Assembly: GCF_900095695.1 (NCBI RefSeq)
Contig: NZ_FMIQ01000031.1
Location: forward strand, 16,774 to 80,773
DNA length: 64,000 nt
Reading direction: 5' to 3'
Origin: Hafnia alvei
GTDB lineage: Bacteria > Pseudomonadota > Gammaproteobacteria > Enterobacterales > Enterobacteriaceae
The notes beneath the pieces were generated by a model, which saw only the letters and a program-made list of their open reading frames with translations, was not told where the DNA came from and made no database searches. How positions within the stretch are numbered: the stretch's first letter is position 1; each line of letters starts with the position of its first letter. Positions 56,195 through 64,000 of this stretch are shown piece after piece. The position numbers and the translations under genes were made by a program.

Positions 56195-57334
56195 ATGTTT
56201 GATTATGAAGTATTGCGGTTTGTCTGGTGGCTGCTCGTTGGTGTGCTGCTGATTGGATTCGCAGTCACCGATGGTTTTGATATGGGGGTAGGTGTGCTCT
56301 CCCGTATCATCGGTAAGACCGATACCGAACGCCGTATTATGATTAACGCGGTTGCCCCTCACTGGGAAGGTAACCAAGTTTGGCTGGTTACCGCGGGTGG
56401 TGCTCTGTTTGCTGCATGGCCAATGGTTTACGCGGCTGCATTCTCCGGCTTCTATGTTGCGATGATTTTAGTGCTGGCTTCATTGTTCTTCCGTCCGGTT
56501 GGCTTTGATTACCGCTCTAAAATCGAAAGTACACGCTGGCGTAACATGTGGGACTGGGGCATCTTTATTGGTAGCTTCGTGCCTGCATTAGTTTTCGGCG
56601 TGGCATTCGGTAACCTACTGTTGGGCGTTCCGTTCCATATCGATGAATACCTGCGTCTTTACTACACGGGTAACTTCTTCCAACTGCTGAATCCGTTTGG
56701 TCTGTTGGCGGGGGTGGTTAGCTTGACGATGTTGCTGGCTCAGGGTGCGACCTATCTGCAAATGAAAACCACGGGCGAAGTGCACTTGCGCTCTCGTACC
56801 GCGGCGCAGATTTGTTCTCTGGTCATGACTGTAGCGTTCTTGCTGGCAGGCGTTTGGCTGGTGAAAGGCATTGATGGCTATGTAATTACTTCTGCTATCG
56901 ATACTGCGGCACAGTCTAACCCGCTGCGTAAAGAAGTGGCTCATCAGGCCGGTGCATGGCTGTTGAACTTCAACAAGTATCCAATCCTGTGGGCTCTGCC
57001 TGCGCTGGGTGTGGTACTGCCGTTGCTGACAACATTGTGCTCACGCGTTGAGAAAGGTGGCTGGGCGTTCCTGTTCTCCTCTCTGACCATCGCCTGTGTG
57101 ATCCTGACCGCCGGTGTGACCATGTTCCCGTTCGTGATGCCTTCTATCACCAACCCAAGCATGAGTCTGACCATGTGGGATGCGACGTCTAGCTTGCTGA
57201 CTCTGCAAGTGATGACCGTGGTTGCGATTATTTTTGTTCCAATTGTGCTGCTGTACACCATCTGGTGTTACTACAAAATGTTTGGCCGCTTGGACAAAAA
57301 ATATATCGAAGAAAACACGCACTCACTTTATTAA
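56195..57334 (+). CDS. cydB: cytochrome bd-I ubiquinol oxidase subunit II
   Basis: CydB is the structural partner of CydA in the inner membrane, with about nine helices. The 379 aa equal the E. coli length. The start MFDYEVLRFVWWLLVGVLLIGFAVTDGFDMGVG and the APHWEGNQVWLVTAGGALFAAWP segment are typical of subunit II. It follows cydA by 14 bases and is followed after 12 bases by cydX, a single transcript. Confidence 0.97.
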   Translation: MFDYEVLRFVWWLLVGVLLIGFAVTDGFDMGVGVLSRIIGKTDTERRIMINAVAPHWEGNQVWLVTAGGALFAAWPMVYAAAFSGFYVAMILVLASLFFRPVGFDYRSKIESTRWRNMWDWGIFIGSFVPALVFGVAFGNLLLGVPFHIDEYLRLYYTGNFFQLLNPFGLLAGVVSLTMLLAQGATYLQMKTTGEVHLRSRTAAQICSLVMTVAFLLAGVWLVKGIDGYVITSAIDTAAQSNPLRKEVAHQAGAWLLNFNKYPILWALPALGVVLPLLTTLCSRVEKGGWAFLFSSLTIACVILTAGVTMFPFVMPSITNPSMSLTMWDATSSLLTLQVMTVVAIIFVPIVLLYTIWCYYKMFGRLDKKYIEENTHSLY

Positions 57335-57346
57335 GGAGCGATAACC

Positions 57347-57460
57347 ATGTGGTATTTTGCCTGGATTTTAGGAACGCTTCTGGCTTGTTTCTTCGCTATC
57401 ATCACTGCGATGGCGATTGAAAACAGCGAAGCCAAGGCAACGGCGAAAGACGCCGAGTAA
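57347..57460 (+). CDS. cydX: CydX, small subunit of cytochrome bd-I
   Basis: A 37-aa single-span membrane peptide beginning MWYFAWILGTLLACFF, with an acidic/Ala-Lys tail (EAKATAKDAE). It matches E. coli CydX in length and N-terminus and is required for stable, active cytochrome bd-I. AAGGAGCG precedes the ATG. The stop overlaps the ybgE start by one base (TAATG). Confidence 0.94.
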   Translation: MWYFAWILGTLLACFFAIITAMAIENSEAKATAKDAE

Positions 57461-57753
57461 TGGCTAACTTATCTGATAAGCTCTATCAGATCATGGACAA
57501 GGGCCCATTACGGGCCCTTTCACTGGTTCTGGCATTAGTGGTGGCGTTTTGTGTTTTTTGGGACCCGTCGCGCTTTGCCGCAAAAACCAGTGAGCTTGAG
57601 ATTTGGCAAGGGCTATTAATTATGTGGGCGGTTTGCGCTGGTGTGATACATGGCGTAGGTTTTCGTCCATACCGCAGCCTGTGGAAAGCCGTATTTTCTC
57701 CATTGCCTGCGGTGATTATTCTACTGGCCGGTTTGTTACACTTCTTCAGTTAA
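57460..57753 (+). CDS. ybgE: YbgE, cyd operon membrane protein
   Basis: A 97-aa inner-membrane protein with three hydrophobic helices (about 19-37, 48-65, 75-95). It starts MANLSDKLYQIMDKGPLRALSLVLALVVA and has the conserved GVIHGVGFRP motif. It is regularly the last gene of the cydABX operon, but its function is unknown; loss has little reported effect in E. coli. It overlaps cydX by one base and is followed by an AT-rich hairpin. Confidence 0.9.
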   Translation: MANLSDKLYQIMDKGPLRALSLVLALVVAFCVFWDPSRFAAKTSELEIWQGLLIMWAVCAGVIHGVGFRPYRSLWKAVFSPLPAVIILLAGLLHFFS

Positions 57754-57778
57754 CGTCAAGAACGGTTAGTAATTCTTC

Positions 57779-57817
57779 AAAATAATTATGGGTCCATGAT
57801 TGATCCATAATTATTTT
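57779..57817 (+). terminator. cydABX-ybgE terminator
   Basis: A 13-bp perfect inverted repeat AAAATAATTATGG / CCATAATTATTTT with a 13-base loop, 25 bases after ybgE. The stem is AT-rich but the right arm ends in TTTT, so it works as a terminator candidate for the cyd operon. Confidence 0.65.
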
Positions 57818-57899
57818 CGTTCTCATCTACCTCCCCCATTCCCAACCCGTTTTCAAGTGAGTATAGTAACCGCGTTAATTTGCATTTCTGAGATGTAGA

Positions 57900-58304
57900 G
57901 TGAGTATTATGATGTTCCGATGGCCGGTACGTGTATATTACGAAGACACGGACGCCGGGGGCGTGGTTTATCACGCACGATACGTCGCTTTTTATGAAAG
58001 AGCGCGCACAGAGATGCTGCGCCAACATAATTTCAGTCAGCAACAATTGCTGAGTGAGCATGTCGCTTTTGCTGTCCGTCGCATGACGGTAGAGTATCTG
58101 TCGCCTGCACGTCTGGATGACATGCTGGAGGTAGAGACTGAGATTACCGCCATACGAGGGGCTTCTCTCACGTTTGCCCAACGTATCATCAATTCGCAAG
58201 GCAAAATTTTAAGCCAAGCTGATGTGTTGGTTGCATGCATCGATCAAAACCAAATGAAGCCTATTGCGCTTCCCAAGTCTATTGTCGCGGAGTTTAAGCA
58301 GTGA
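57900..58304 (+). CDS. ybgC: acyl-CoA thioesterase YbgC (Tol-Pal operon)
   Basis: A 134-aa hot-dog-fold thioesterase, equal in length to E. coli. The motif [26 protein letters not shown] contains the catalytic Asp (about 18) of the 4-hydroxybenzoyl-CoA thioesterase class. It acts on short acyl-CoA/ACP and is linked to phospholipid metabolism and the Tol-Pal system. The GTG at 57900 aligns with the E. coli N-terminus. It overlaps tolQ by four bases (GTGA), showing coupling. Confidence 0.94.
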   Translation: MSIMMFRWPVRVYYEDTDAGGVVYHARYVAFYERARTEMLRQHNFSQQQLLSEHVAFAVRRMTVEYLSPARLDDMLEVETEITAIRGASLTFAQRIINSQGKILSQADVLVACIDQNQMKPIALPKSIVAEFKQ

Positions 58305-58984
58305 CTGACATGAACATGTTCGATTTATTTTTGAAGGCGAGCCTGCTGGTAAAGCTTATCATGCTGGTTTTGGTGTGCTTCTCTATCGCCTCTTGGGCCA
58401 TCATCATTCAGCGTACCCGCATCCTGAATGCGGCCACGCGTGATGCTGAAGCCTTCGAAGATAAATTCTGGTCGGGAATTGAGTTATCTCGTCTGTATCA
58501 GGAAAGCCAAACTCGCCGTGATAGCCTGACTGGCTCAGAGCAAATCTTCCATTCTGGTTTTAAAGAATTTGCGCGTTTACACCGTGTAAACAGCCACGCT
58601 GCGGACGGCGTGATTGAAGGCGCAACGCGTGCGATGCGCATTTCATTAAATCGCGAAGTTGAAGGTTTGGAAACGCATATCCCATTCTTGGGTACCGTCG
58701 GTTCAATCAGCCCGTATATCGGCCTGTTCGGTACCGTTTGGGGGATTATGCATGCCTTTATCGGTTTGGGTGCTGTTAAACAGGCAACCCTGCAAATGGT
58801 TGCTCCAGGTATTGCAGAAGCATTGATCGCAACGGCGATCGGTCTGTTTGCTGCAATCCCAGCGGTTATGGCCTACAACCGTCTGAATCAGCGTGTGAAT
58901 AAGCTTGAACAGAATTACACCAATTTTATGGAAGAGTTCATTGCCATTCTGCACCGTCAGGCTTTTGCTACCGAATCTAAATAA
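58301..58984 (+). CDS. tolQ: Tol-Pal system inner-membrane protein TolQ
   Basis: TolQ is the MotA/ExbB-type stator that, with TolR, uses the proton gradient to energise TolA during outer-membrane constriction. The 227 aa (E. coli 230) show three membrane helices: one at 15-35 and two after [24 protein letters not shown] and [22 protein letters not shown]. The start is GTG at 58301 ([23 protein letters not shown]), overlapping ybgC. tolR follows after 13 bases. Confidence 0.96.
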   Translation: MTDMNMFDLFLKASLLVKLIMLVLVCFSIASWAIIIQRTRILNAATRDAEAFEDKFWSGIELSRLYQESQTRRDSLTGSEQIFHSGFKEFARLHRVNSHAADGVIEGATRAMRISLNREVEGLETHIPFLGTVGSISPYIGLFGTVWGIMHAFIGLGAVKQATLQMVAPGIAEALIATAIGLFAAIPAVMAYNRLNQRVNKLEQNYTNFMEEFIAILHRQAFATESK

Positions 58985-58997
58985 GTAGGAGGTTAGC

Positions 58998-59420
58998 ATG
59001 GCGAGATCAAGTGGCCGTCGCGAGCTCAAATCTGAAATTAACATCGTTCCATTACTGGACGTGTTATTAGTTCTGGTACTGATTTTTATGGCGACAGCGC
59101 CGATTATCACCCAGAGCGTTGAGGTTGATTTACCCGACGCAACGGATTCAAAAACGGTAAGCACCAACGACAATCCACCGGTTATCGTTGAAGTGTCTGG
59201 CATCGGCCAATATGCGGTTGTGGTTGATCATAATCGTATGGAACAGCTGCCAGCGGAGCAGGTTGTTGCGGAAGCACAATCTCAGCTTAAAGCTAATCCA
59301 AAAACCGTATTTTTGATCGGTGGTGCTAAAGATGTACCTTATGACGAAATCATTAAGGCGCTGAATCTTTTGCATCAGGCAGGTGTAGCCTCTGTAGGCT
59401 TAATGACGCAGCCGATCTGA
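58998..59420 (+). CDS. tolR: Tol-Pal system inner-membrane protein TolR
   Basis: TolR is the ExbD-type partner of TolQ. A single N-terminal membrane helix (about 18-38) carries the proton-path Asp21 in NIVPLLDVLLVLVLIF. The periplasmic domain ends VGLMTQPI. Length is 140 aa versus 142. TAGGAGG lies seven bases before the ATG. The distance to tolA (171 bases) is unusually large for this operon. Confidence 0.96.
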   Translation: MARSSGRRELKSEINIVPLLDVLLVLVLIFMATAPIITQSVEVDLPDATDSKTVSTNDNPPVIVEVSGIGQYAVVVDHNRMEQLPAEQVVAEAQSQLKANPKTVFLIGGAKDVPYDEIIKALNLLHQAGVASVGLMTQPI

Positions 59421-59473
59421 TTGCGGTAAAAAAGCGTGAAATCCGTGTTGGAATTCCTGTACTAAAGCGCTAG

Positions 59474-59499
59474 CATGCAGCCTGTTTATAGGCTGCGTG
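59474..59499 (+). other. hairpin between tolR and tolA
   Basis: CATGCAGCC / GGCTGCGTG with an 8-base loop in the 171-base tolR-tolA gap. There is no T-run directly after it, so a regulatory or mRNA-processing role is as likely as termination. Confidence 0.5.
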
Positions 59500-59591
59500 T
59501 TGCATTTTGCGCAGAGGATATTTGGCACTTAATTTGTTTAACTGAGCTTTTGGAAACCGGCTCCGGGATACTGGCTCTTGGAAACTGAATC

Positions 59592-60829
59592 GTGGTAAAG
59601 GCATCTGAGAAAAACGATAAGCTAAATCGCTCTGTCATCGTTTCAATCATTTTGCATATTGTCCTGATAGCGTTATTAGTCTGGGGCTCAATGATGCAGG
59701 ATTCAACGATAAGTGCTGGCGGCGGCGGTGGCGGCGGTTCTGCCATTGACGCAGTCATGGTTGATTCCGGTGCAATGGTTCAACAGTATAATGATCGCCA
59801 GCAACAGCAGCAAAGTGATGCGCGTCGCGCGGAACAGCAGCGTAAAAAACAAGCCGAAAAGCAGGCTGAAGAACTACAACAAAAACAGGCTGAGGAACAG
59901 CAGCGTCTAAAAGCGCTGGAAAAAGAGAGAATTCAGGCGCAGGAAGATGCTAAACAAGCTGCAGAAGACGCCAAACAGGCGGCTGAAGAAGCTAAAAAGC
60001 AGGCTGCGGAAGAAGTGAAAAAGGCAGCTGAAGACGCTAAGAAAGAGGCTGCTCTAGCAGCAGCTAAAGCGAAGCAGGAAGTTGCCAAAGAGGCGGCTGT
60101 TGCTGCTGCCGCTGCGAAGAAACAAGCGGAAGAAGAAGTGAAGAAAGCGGCAGCAGAGGCGAAGAAACAGGCCGAAGCTGAAGCGAAAAAACAAGCTGCA
60201 GCTGATGCTAAGAAAGCCGCTGAAGAAGCCAAAAAACAGGCTGCTGATGAGGCGAAGAAGGCGGCTGAAGACGCTAAGAAAGAAGCCGCAGCTGAAGCGA
60301 AAAAACAAGCCGCCGCGGATGCTAAGGCGAAAGCAGATACTGAAGCTAAAGCTGCAGCCGCTGCGAAAAAAGCCGCAGATGCCAAGAAAAAGGCCGATGC
60401 CGCCGCTGCTGCGAAATCAGCAGAAGGCGTTGACGATCTGTTTGATGGCCTTGCTGATGGCAAAAACGCGCCGAAAGGGGGGGAGCCGCGGGTGCTGCGG
60501 GGACTTCCGGTAAAGCTGGTGCGGCAGGAAAAGGTAATAGCAAAACGAGTGGAGCTTCTGGCGCGGATATCAGTAACTACGCTGGACAGATTCAAGCGGC
60601 AATTGAAAGTAAGTTCCATACGGATCCGAGCTTTAGCGGCAAAGTATGTAACCTGCGTATTAAGCTCGCGTCGGATGGCATGTTGTTAAGCGTGACTTCT
60701 GAAGGTGGCGATCCTGCGCTTTGTCAGGCGGCGGTTGCAGCAGCGAGAATGGCGAAATATCCTAAGCCGCCAAGTGACGCCATTTACCAGATATTTAAAA
60801 ATGCGCCCGTTGATTTTAAACCGAATTGA
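59592..60829 (+). CDS. tolA: TolA, reading frame interrupted at a G-run
   Basis: TolA spans the periplasm and links the TolQR motor to Pal and TolB; colicins and phages also use it. The GTG start gives an N-terminal membrane helix (about 14-34), an SHLS-like region and a long Ala/Lys/Glu coiled coil (about 70-280). As read, the frame shifts at the seven G of 60477-60483 and stops at 60689, giving 365 aa without the C-terminal domain. The correct C-terminal frame is intact from 60482 to TGA 60827-60829 (GADISNYAGQIQAAIESKF ... NAPVDF). One added G (G8) restores a 412-aa TolA (E. coli 421). Confidence 0.9.
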
Positions 60830-61011
60830 TTTGACTAATTTTGTTTGAATAACAGTGCATTAGATAAAGCCAAAGTAAAGCAACATATAGTGAACGTAAA
60901 GTTTCGGAATTATATGATGGTTACACTGGGCAATATGTAGTTTTGTGTGCGTTGGTTTGTTAAAATTCTGCTAAATTATCGTGGCCATCGGGGTCAGATA
61001 AGGGAGATATG

Positions 61012-62304
61012 ATGAAGCAGGCGTTTCGTGTAGCGATGGGGCTATTAATCCTGTGGGCCAGTGTGCTCCACGCGGAAGTCCGAATAGTGATTACTCAGGG
61101 TGTTGATACCGCTCGTCCGATCGGTGTAGTGCCTTTCAAATGGATGGGGCCGGGTTCTGCTCCTGAAGATATCGGTGGAATTGTCGCGGCTGACTTACGC
61201 AACAGCGGTAAATTCAACCCGATTGATACCAACCGTATGCCACAGCAGCCAACTACAGTTGCTGAAGTGACTCCGGCAGCGTGGACGGCATTGGGTATTG
61301 ATGCGGTCGTAGTGGGTCAAGTTCAGCCAAGCGCAGATGGCGGCTATATGGTTTCTTATCAGATGGTTGATACCTCTGGTAACCCTGGCAGCGTTCTGTC
61401 CCAGAATCAGTACAAAGTGACCAAGCAGTGGTTACGCTATGCGGCACATACCAGCAGCGATGAAGTGTTTGAAAAGCTGACCGGTATTAAAGGCGCATTC
61501 CGCACCCGTATTGCTTACGTTGTGCAGACTAACGGCGGCCAGTTCCCTTATGAACTGCGCGTTGCTGACTACGATGGCTATAATCAGTTTGTTGTTCACC
61601 GTTCTCCACAGCCATTGATGTCTCCGGCTTGGTCTCCAGACGGTAGCAAGCTGGCTTACGTGACTTTCGAAAGCGGCAAATCAGCGCTGGTGATTCAGAC
61701 TCTGTCTAACGGTGCAATCCGTCAGGTAGCGTCATTCCCACGTCACAACGGTGCGCCATCGTTCTCTCCAGATGGTAGCAAGTTGGCGTTCGCGCTGTCT
61801 AAAACAGGTAGCTTGAACCTGTATATTATGGATTTGGGCTCTGGCTCAATTCGTCAGGTCACTGATGGCCGTAGCAACAATACGGAGCCTTCATGGTTCC
61901 CGGATAGTCAAACTTTGGCATTTACATCTGACCAAGGTGGACGTCCACAAATCTATAAAGTAAACATTAATGGTGGTGCGCCTGAACGTCTGACCTGGGA
62001 AGGCTCTCAGAATCAGGATGGCGACGTAAGTTCTGACGGCAAGTTCCTTGTCATGGTTGGCACAAACGGCGGTTCACAGCACATCACTAAACTGGATCTC
62101 GGATCGAATGCGAATCAAGTTTTGACCAGCACGTTCCTAGACGAAACGCCGAGTATCGCGCCAAATGGTACCATGGTTATCTATAGTTCTACTCAAGGAC
62201 TGGGTTCCGTGTTGCAGCTAGTCTCGACCGACGGGCGTTTCAAAGCGCGTCTTCCGGCAACCGATGGACAGGTGAAATTCCCTGCCTGGTCGCCGTATCT
62301 GTGA
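61012..62304 (+). CDS. tolB: Tol-Pal system beta-propeller TolB
   Basis: TolB is the periplasmic protein that binds Pal and TolA. A signal peptide ends LHA|EVRI (about 21 residues). The N-terminal domain and a six-bladed WD40-like beta-propeller follow; repeats of SPDGSKLAY / SPDGSKLAF / FPDSQTLAF mark the blades. The mature N-terminus EVRIVITQG corresponds to the TolA box. Length is 430 aa, equal to E. coli when starting from the second ATG (61012), five bases after GGGAG. The TPTY-type linkers are normal. Confidence 0.97.
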   Translation: MKQAFRVAMGLLILWASVLHAEVRIVITQGVDTARPIGVVPFKWMGPGSAPEDIGGIVAADLRNSGKFNPIDTNRMPQQPTTVAEVTPAAWTALGIDAVVVGQVQPSADGGYMVSYQMVDTSGNPGSVLSQNQYKVTKQWLRYAAHTSSDEVFEKLTGIKGAFRTRIAYVVQTNGGQFPYELRVADYDGYNQFVVHRSPQPLMSPAWSPDGSKLAYVTFESGKSALVIQTLSNGAIRQVASFPRHNGAPSFSPDGSKLAFALSKTGSLNLYIMDLGSGSIRQVTDGRSNNTEPSWFPDSQTLAFTSDQGGRPQIYKVNINGGAPERLTWEGSQNQDGDVSSDGKFLVMVGTNGGSQHITKLDLGSNANQVLTSTFLDETPSIAPNGTMVIYSSTQGLGSVLQLVSTDGRFKARLPATDGQVKFPAWSPYL

Positions 62305-62352
62305 TGCATGTATAAAAAGATATGTATAGCAAATTATAAAAGGATCAAAGAG

Positions 62353-62868
62353 ATGCAACTGAACAAAGTTCTGAAGGGGCTGATGTTGGCACTGCCTATC
62401 ATGGCTGTAGCTGCTTGTAGTTCACATAAAAATGCGAACGACGATCAATCAGCAATGGGTGCTGGCGCTGGTAACGGTATGGAAAACGGCAGCAGCAACC
62501 TGTCTTCTGAAGAACAGGCTCGTCTGCAGATGCAAGAACTCCAGAAAAACAACATCGTTTACTTCGGTCTGGACAAGTACGATGTGAGCTCTGACTACGC
62601 TCAGATGCTGGATGCGCATGCTGCTTTCCTGCGTAACAACCCATCTTACAAAGTGACCGTAGAAGGTCATGCGGATGAGCGCGGTACTCCTGAGTACAAC
62701 ATCGCCCTGGGCGAACGTCGTGCTAACGCAGTTAAGATGTACCTGCAAGGTAAAGGCGTAGGCGCTGATCAGATCTCTATCGTTTCTTACGGTAAAGAAA
62801 AACCAGCAGTACTGGGCCACGACGAAGCAGCCTATGCTAAAAACCGTCGTGCCGTACTGGTTTACTAA
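62353..62868 (+). CDS. pal: peptidoglycan-associated lipoprotein Pal
   Basis: Pal anchors the outer membrane to peptidoglycan and is recruited to division sites by the Tol machine. The lipobox AVAAC places the lipidated Cys22, followed by SSHK (outer-membrane sorting). The OmpA-like peptidoglycan-binding domain spans about 60-171 ([20 protein letters not shown] ... [29 protein letters not shown]). Length is 171 aa versus 173. The ATG at 62353 follows a purine-rich AGGATCAAAGAG; the longer frame from 62308 adds no family sequence. Confidence 0.97.
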   Translation: MQLNKVLKGLMLALPIMAVAACSSHKNANDDQSAMGAGAGNGMENGSSNLSSEEQARLQMQELQKNNIVYFGLDKYDVSSDYAQMLDAHAAFLRNNPSYKVTVEGHADERGTPEYNIALGERRANAVKMYLQGKGVGADQISIVSYGKEKPAVLGHDEAAYAKNRRAVLVY

Positions 62869-62890
62869 TAGTTAGTAAGACGAGTATCGC

Positions 62891-63700
62891 ATGAGCAGTA
62901 ACTTCAGACTTCACTTGTTGAGTCTGTCGTTACTGGTTGGAATAGCGGCCCCTTGGGCCGCTATTGCCCAAGCCCCAATCAGTAGCGTCGGCTCCGGCTC
63001 GGTTGAAGACCGAGTCACTTCACTTGAGCGTATTACCAATGCTCAGGGTCAACTATTTTCTCAGCTTCAGCAGCAACTCTCCGATAACCAGCGCGACATT
63101 GACTCTCTTCGTGGTCAAATTCAAGAAAGTCAGTATCAGCTGAATCAGGTTGTTGAACGTCAAAAACAGATCCTCTTGCAGTTAGATAGCCAAGGTAGTG
63201 CTAATAGTAGTGCCAATACAGGTGCCGCAGCCGCAGATTCGGCCGCTTCAGCCTCTACGGGCTCTGACGCTTCTAGCACAGCGGCAACTGCAGCCCCTGC
63301 GGCGGACGCAGCGCCAGCCAGCAGTGGTGATGCCAACACGGATTACAACCGTGCGGTAGATTTGGTATTGGTGAAAAAGCAGAACGATCAGGCAATTACG
63401 GCCTTCCAAAGCTTTGTTAAGCAATATCCAGATTCGACCTATCAGCCAAATGCAAATTATTGGCTGGGGCAGCTGTTTTACAACAAAGGTAAAAAAGATG
63501 ACTCGGCGTATTATTTTGCCGTAGTTGTTAAAAATTACCCTAAATCCCCGAAAGCGCCTGACGCGATGTACAAGGTTGGGGTGATCATGCAGGAGAAAGG
63601 GCAGGCCGATAAAGCCAAAGCCGTCTATCAGCAGGTCATTAAGCAGTACCCAACGAGCGATGCTGCGAAGCAGGCTCAAAAACGTATTGCTGCATCATAA
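62891..63700 (+). CDS. cpoB: cell-division coordinator CpoB
   Basis: CpoB (YbgF) couples PBP1B activity and Tol function during constriction. The signal peptide is about 1-26 (ending AIAQA). An N-terminal trimeric coiled coil (about 35-95, rich in Gln: QLFSQLQQQLSDNQRDIDSLRGQ) follows. An Ala/Ser low-complexity linker (about 100-145) precedes a C-terminal TPR domain with YPDSTYQPNANYWLGQLFYNKG. Length is 269 aa versus 263. It ends the tol-pal operon; tRNA-Lys follows ~180 bases later. Confidence 0.96.
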   Translation: MSSNFRLHLLSLSLLVGIAAPWAAIAQAPISSVGSGSVEDRVTSLERITNAQGQLFSQLQQQLSDNQRDIDSLRGQIQESQYQLNQVVERQKQILLQLDSQGSANSSANTGAAAADSAASASTGSDASSTAATAAPAADAAPASSGDANTDYNRAVDLVLVKKQNDQAITAFQSFVKQYPDSTYQPNANYWLGQLFYNKGKKDDSAYYFAVVVKNYPKSPKAPDAMYKVGVIMQEKGQADKAKAVYQQVIKQYPTSDAAKQAQKRIAAS

Positions 63701-63794
63701 GCGTATTTTCAGGCTCAGAAGTAGACGATTTGTTTAATTTATGGGCCTGAACGTACGAAGTGCAATCAATTGAACTGATTATTAAAATTTTTGG

Positions 63795-63822
63795 TTGCGC
63801 TGTCCTGATAAATGGGTAATAT
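63795..63822 (+). promoter_or_regulatory. tRNA-Lys promoter
   Basis: TTGCGC (63795-63800), a 16-base spacer and TAATAT (63817-63822) are followed by a GC-rich discriminator (GCCGCC), typical of stable-RNA promoters under stringent control. The tRNA begins 58 bases later. Confidence 0.65.
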
Positions 63823-63880
63823 ATGCCGCCGTTGCCCAGACAAACTGAAACAGAGTGATTCAGGCAACAATTTTTGAAAT

Positions 63881-63956
63881 GGGTCGTTAGCTCAGTTGGT
63901 AGAGCAGTTGACTTTTAATCAATTGGTCGCAGGTTCGAATCCCGCACGACCCACCA
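63881..63956 (+). tRNA. lysT: tRNA-Lys (anticodon TTT)
   Basis: A 76-base cloverleaf: acceptor GGGTCGT paired with ACGACCC, D-arm GCTC-AGTTGGTAGA-GC, anticodon arm with TTT in GACTTTTAATC, T-loop GGTTCGAATCC and an encoded CCA. It lies after cpoB, where E. coli has the lysT-valT-lysW array, so further tRNA genes probably follow beyond the window edge. Confidence 0.97.
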
Positions 63957-64000
63957 TTCAAAAATGATTTTGTTTTAAAGTAGCAAGCCAGATAAATAAA

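Noticed and set aside
59933..60619. 228-codon frame antisense to tolA
   Set aside because: Its Ser/Ala/Phe-rich product is the mirror of TolA's repetitive Ala-Lys-Glu codons; it has no domain character and is a codon-bias artefact.
1..64000. CRISPR arrays, insertion sequences, prophage, toxin-antitoxin or defence genes
   Set aside because: No regularly spaced direct repeats, transposase/integrase motifs or defence domains were seen; nearly all genes are syntenic core genes.

Overview
The window is a chromosomal segment of an Enterobacterales bacterium of roughly 50 % GC. Nearly every gene has a clear Escherichia coli counterpart. The order asnB, nagDCAB, nagE, glnS, chiPQ, fur, fldA, ybfE, ybfF, seqA, pgm, kdp, ybfA, ybgA, phrB, ybgI, pxpBCA, nei, gltA, sdhCDAB, sucABCD, cydABX, ybgE, ybgC, tolQRAB, pal, cpoB, tRNA-Lys is the E. 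coli K-12 minute 15-17 backbone. Differences from E. coli (a Serratia-type chitobiase gene after chiQ, no potE-speF between pgm and kdp, a xap-type cluster, a periplasmic cyclic-nucleotide phosphodiesterase) and abundant palindromic intergenic repeats suggest a genus outside the Escherichia/Salmonella group. Hafnia or a close relative is my guess, but I cannot prove it from the sequence.

Layout. 1-9.3 kb: the start of asnB, the amino-sugar operon nagBACD facing nagE, then glnS. 9.3-14.6 kb: a chitooligosaccharide module (porin ChiP, lipoprotein ChiQ, periplasmic GH20 hexosaminidase). Together with NagE and NagA/NagB it forms a path from outer-membrane entry of chitooligosaccharides to fructose-6-phosphate, with NagC-like operators and a ChiX-sRNA pairing site. 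14.7-20.5 kb: fur (with its leader ORF uof), fldA, ybfE, ybfF, seqA, pgm and a small DUF3861 gene behind a strong Fur box. 20.5-28.6 kb: kdpFABCDE, with a palindromic repeat between kdpB and kdpC. 28.8-34.2 kb: an unrecognised gene divergent from kdp, ybfA, and a ybgA-phrB-cpdP-ybgI run. 34.3-38.1 kb: yjdM, then xapR, an MFS transporter and xapA. 38.4-41.6 kb: 5-oxoprolinase pxpBCA and nei. 41.7-53.8 kb: the TCA cluster gltA / sdhCDAB-sucABCD. 54.6-57.8 kb: cytochrome bd-I (cydABX-ybgE). 57.9-63.7 kb: the Tol-Pal envelope cluster. The window ends with tRNA-Lys.

Most notable: (1) a dispersed stem-loop element of about 85 bases in three intergenic copies whose base pairs covary between copies; (2) tolA is out of frame at a run of seven G, losing its C-terminal domain unless one G is restored; (3) a 15/19 Fur box just upstream of the uncharacterised DUF3861 gene; (4) a KdpE operator lying between kdpF and an unrecognised divergent gene; (5) a xap cluster whose transporter is a TsgA-like MFS protein rather than XapB; (6) a DUF523-DUF1722 fusion in place of the shorter E. 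coli YbgA. I saw no prophage, insertion sequence, CRISPR array or defence island. The region is core genome and I found no wholly new multi-gene system.
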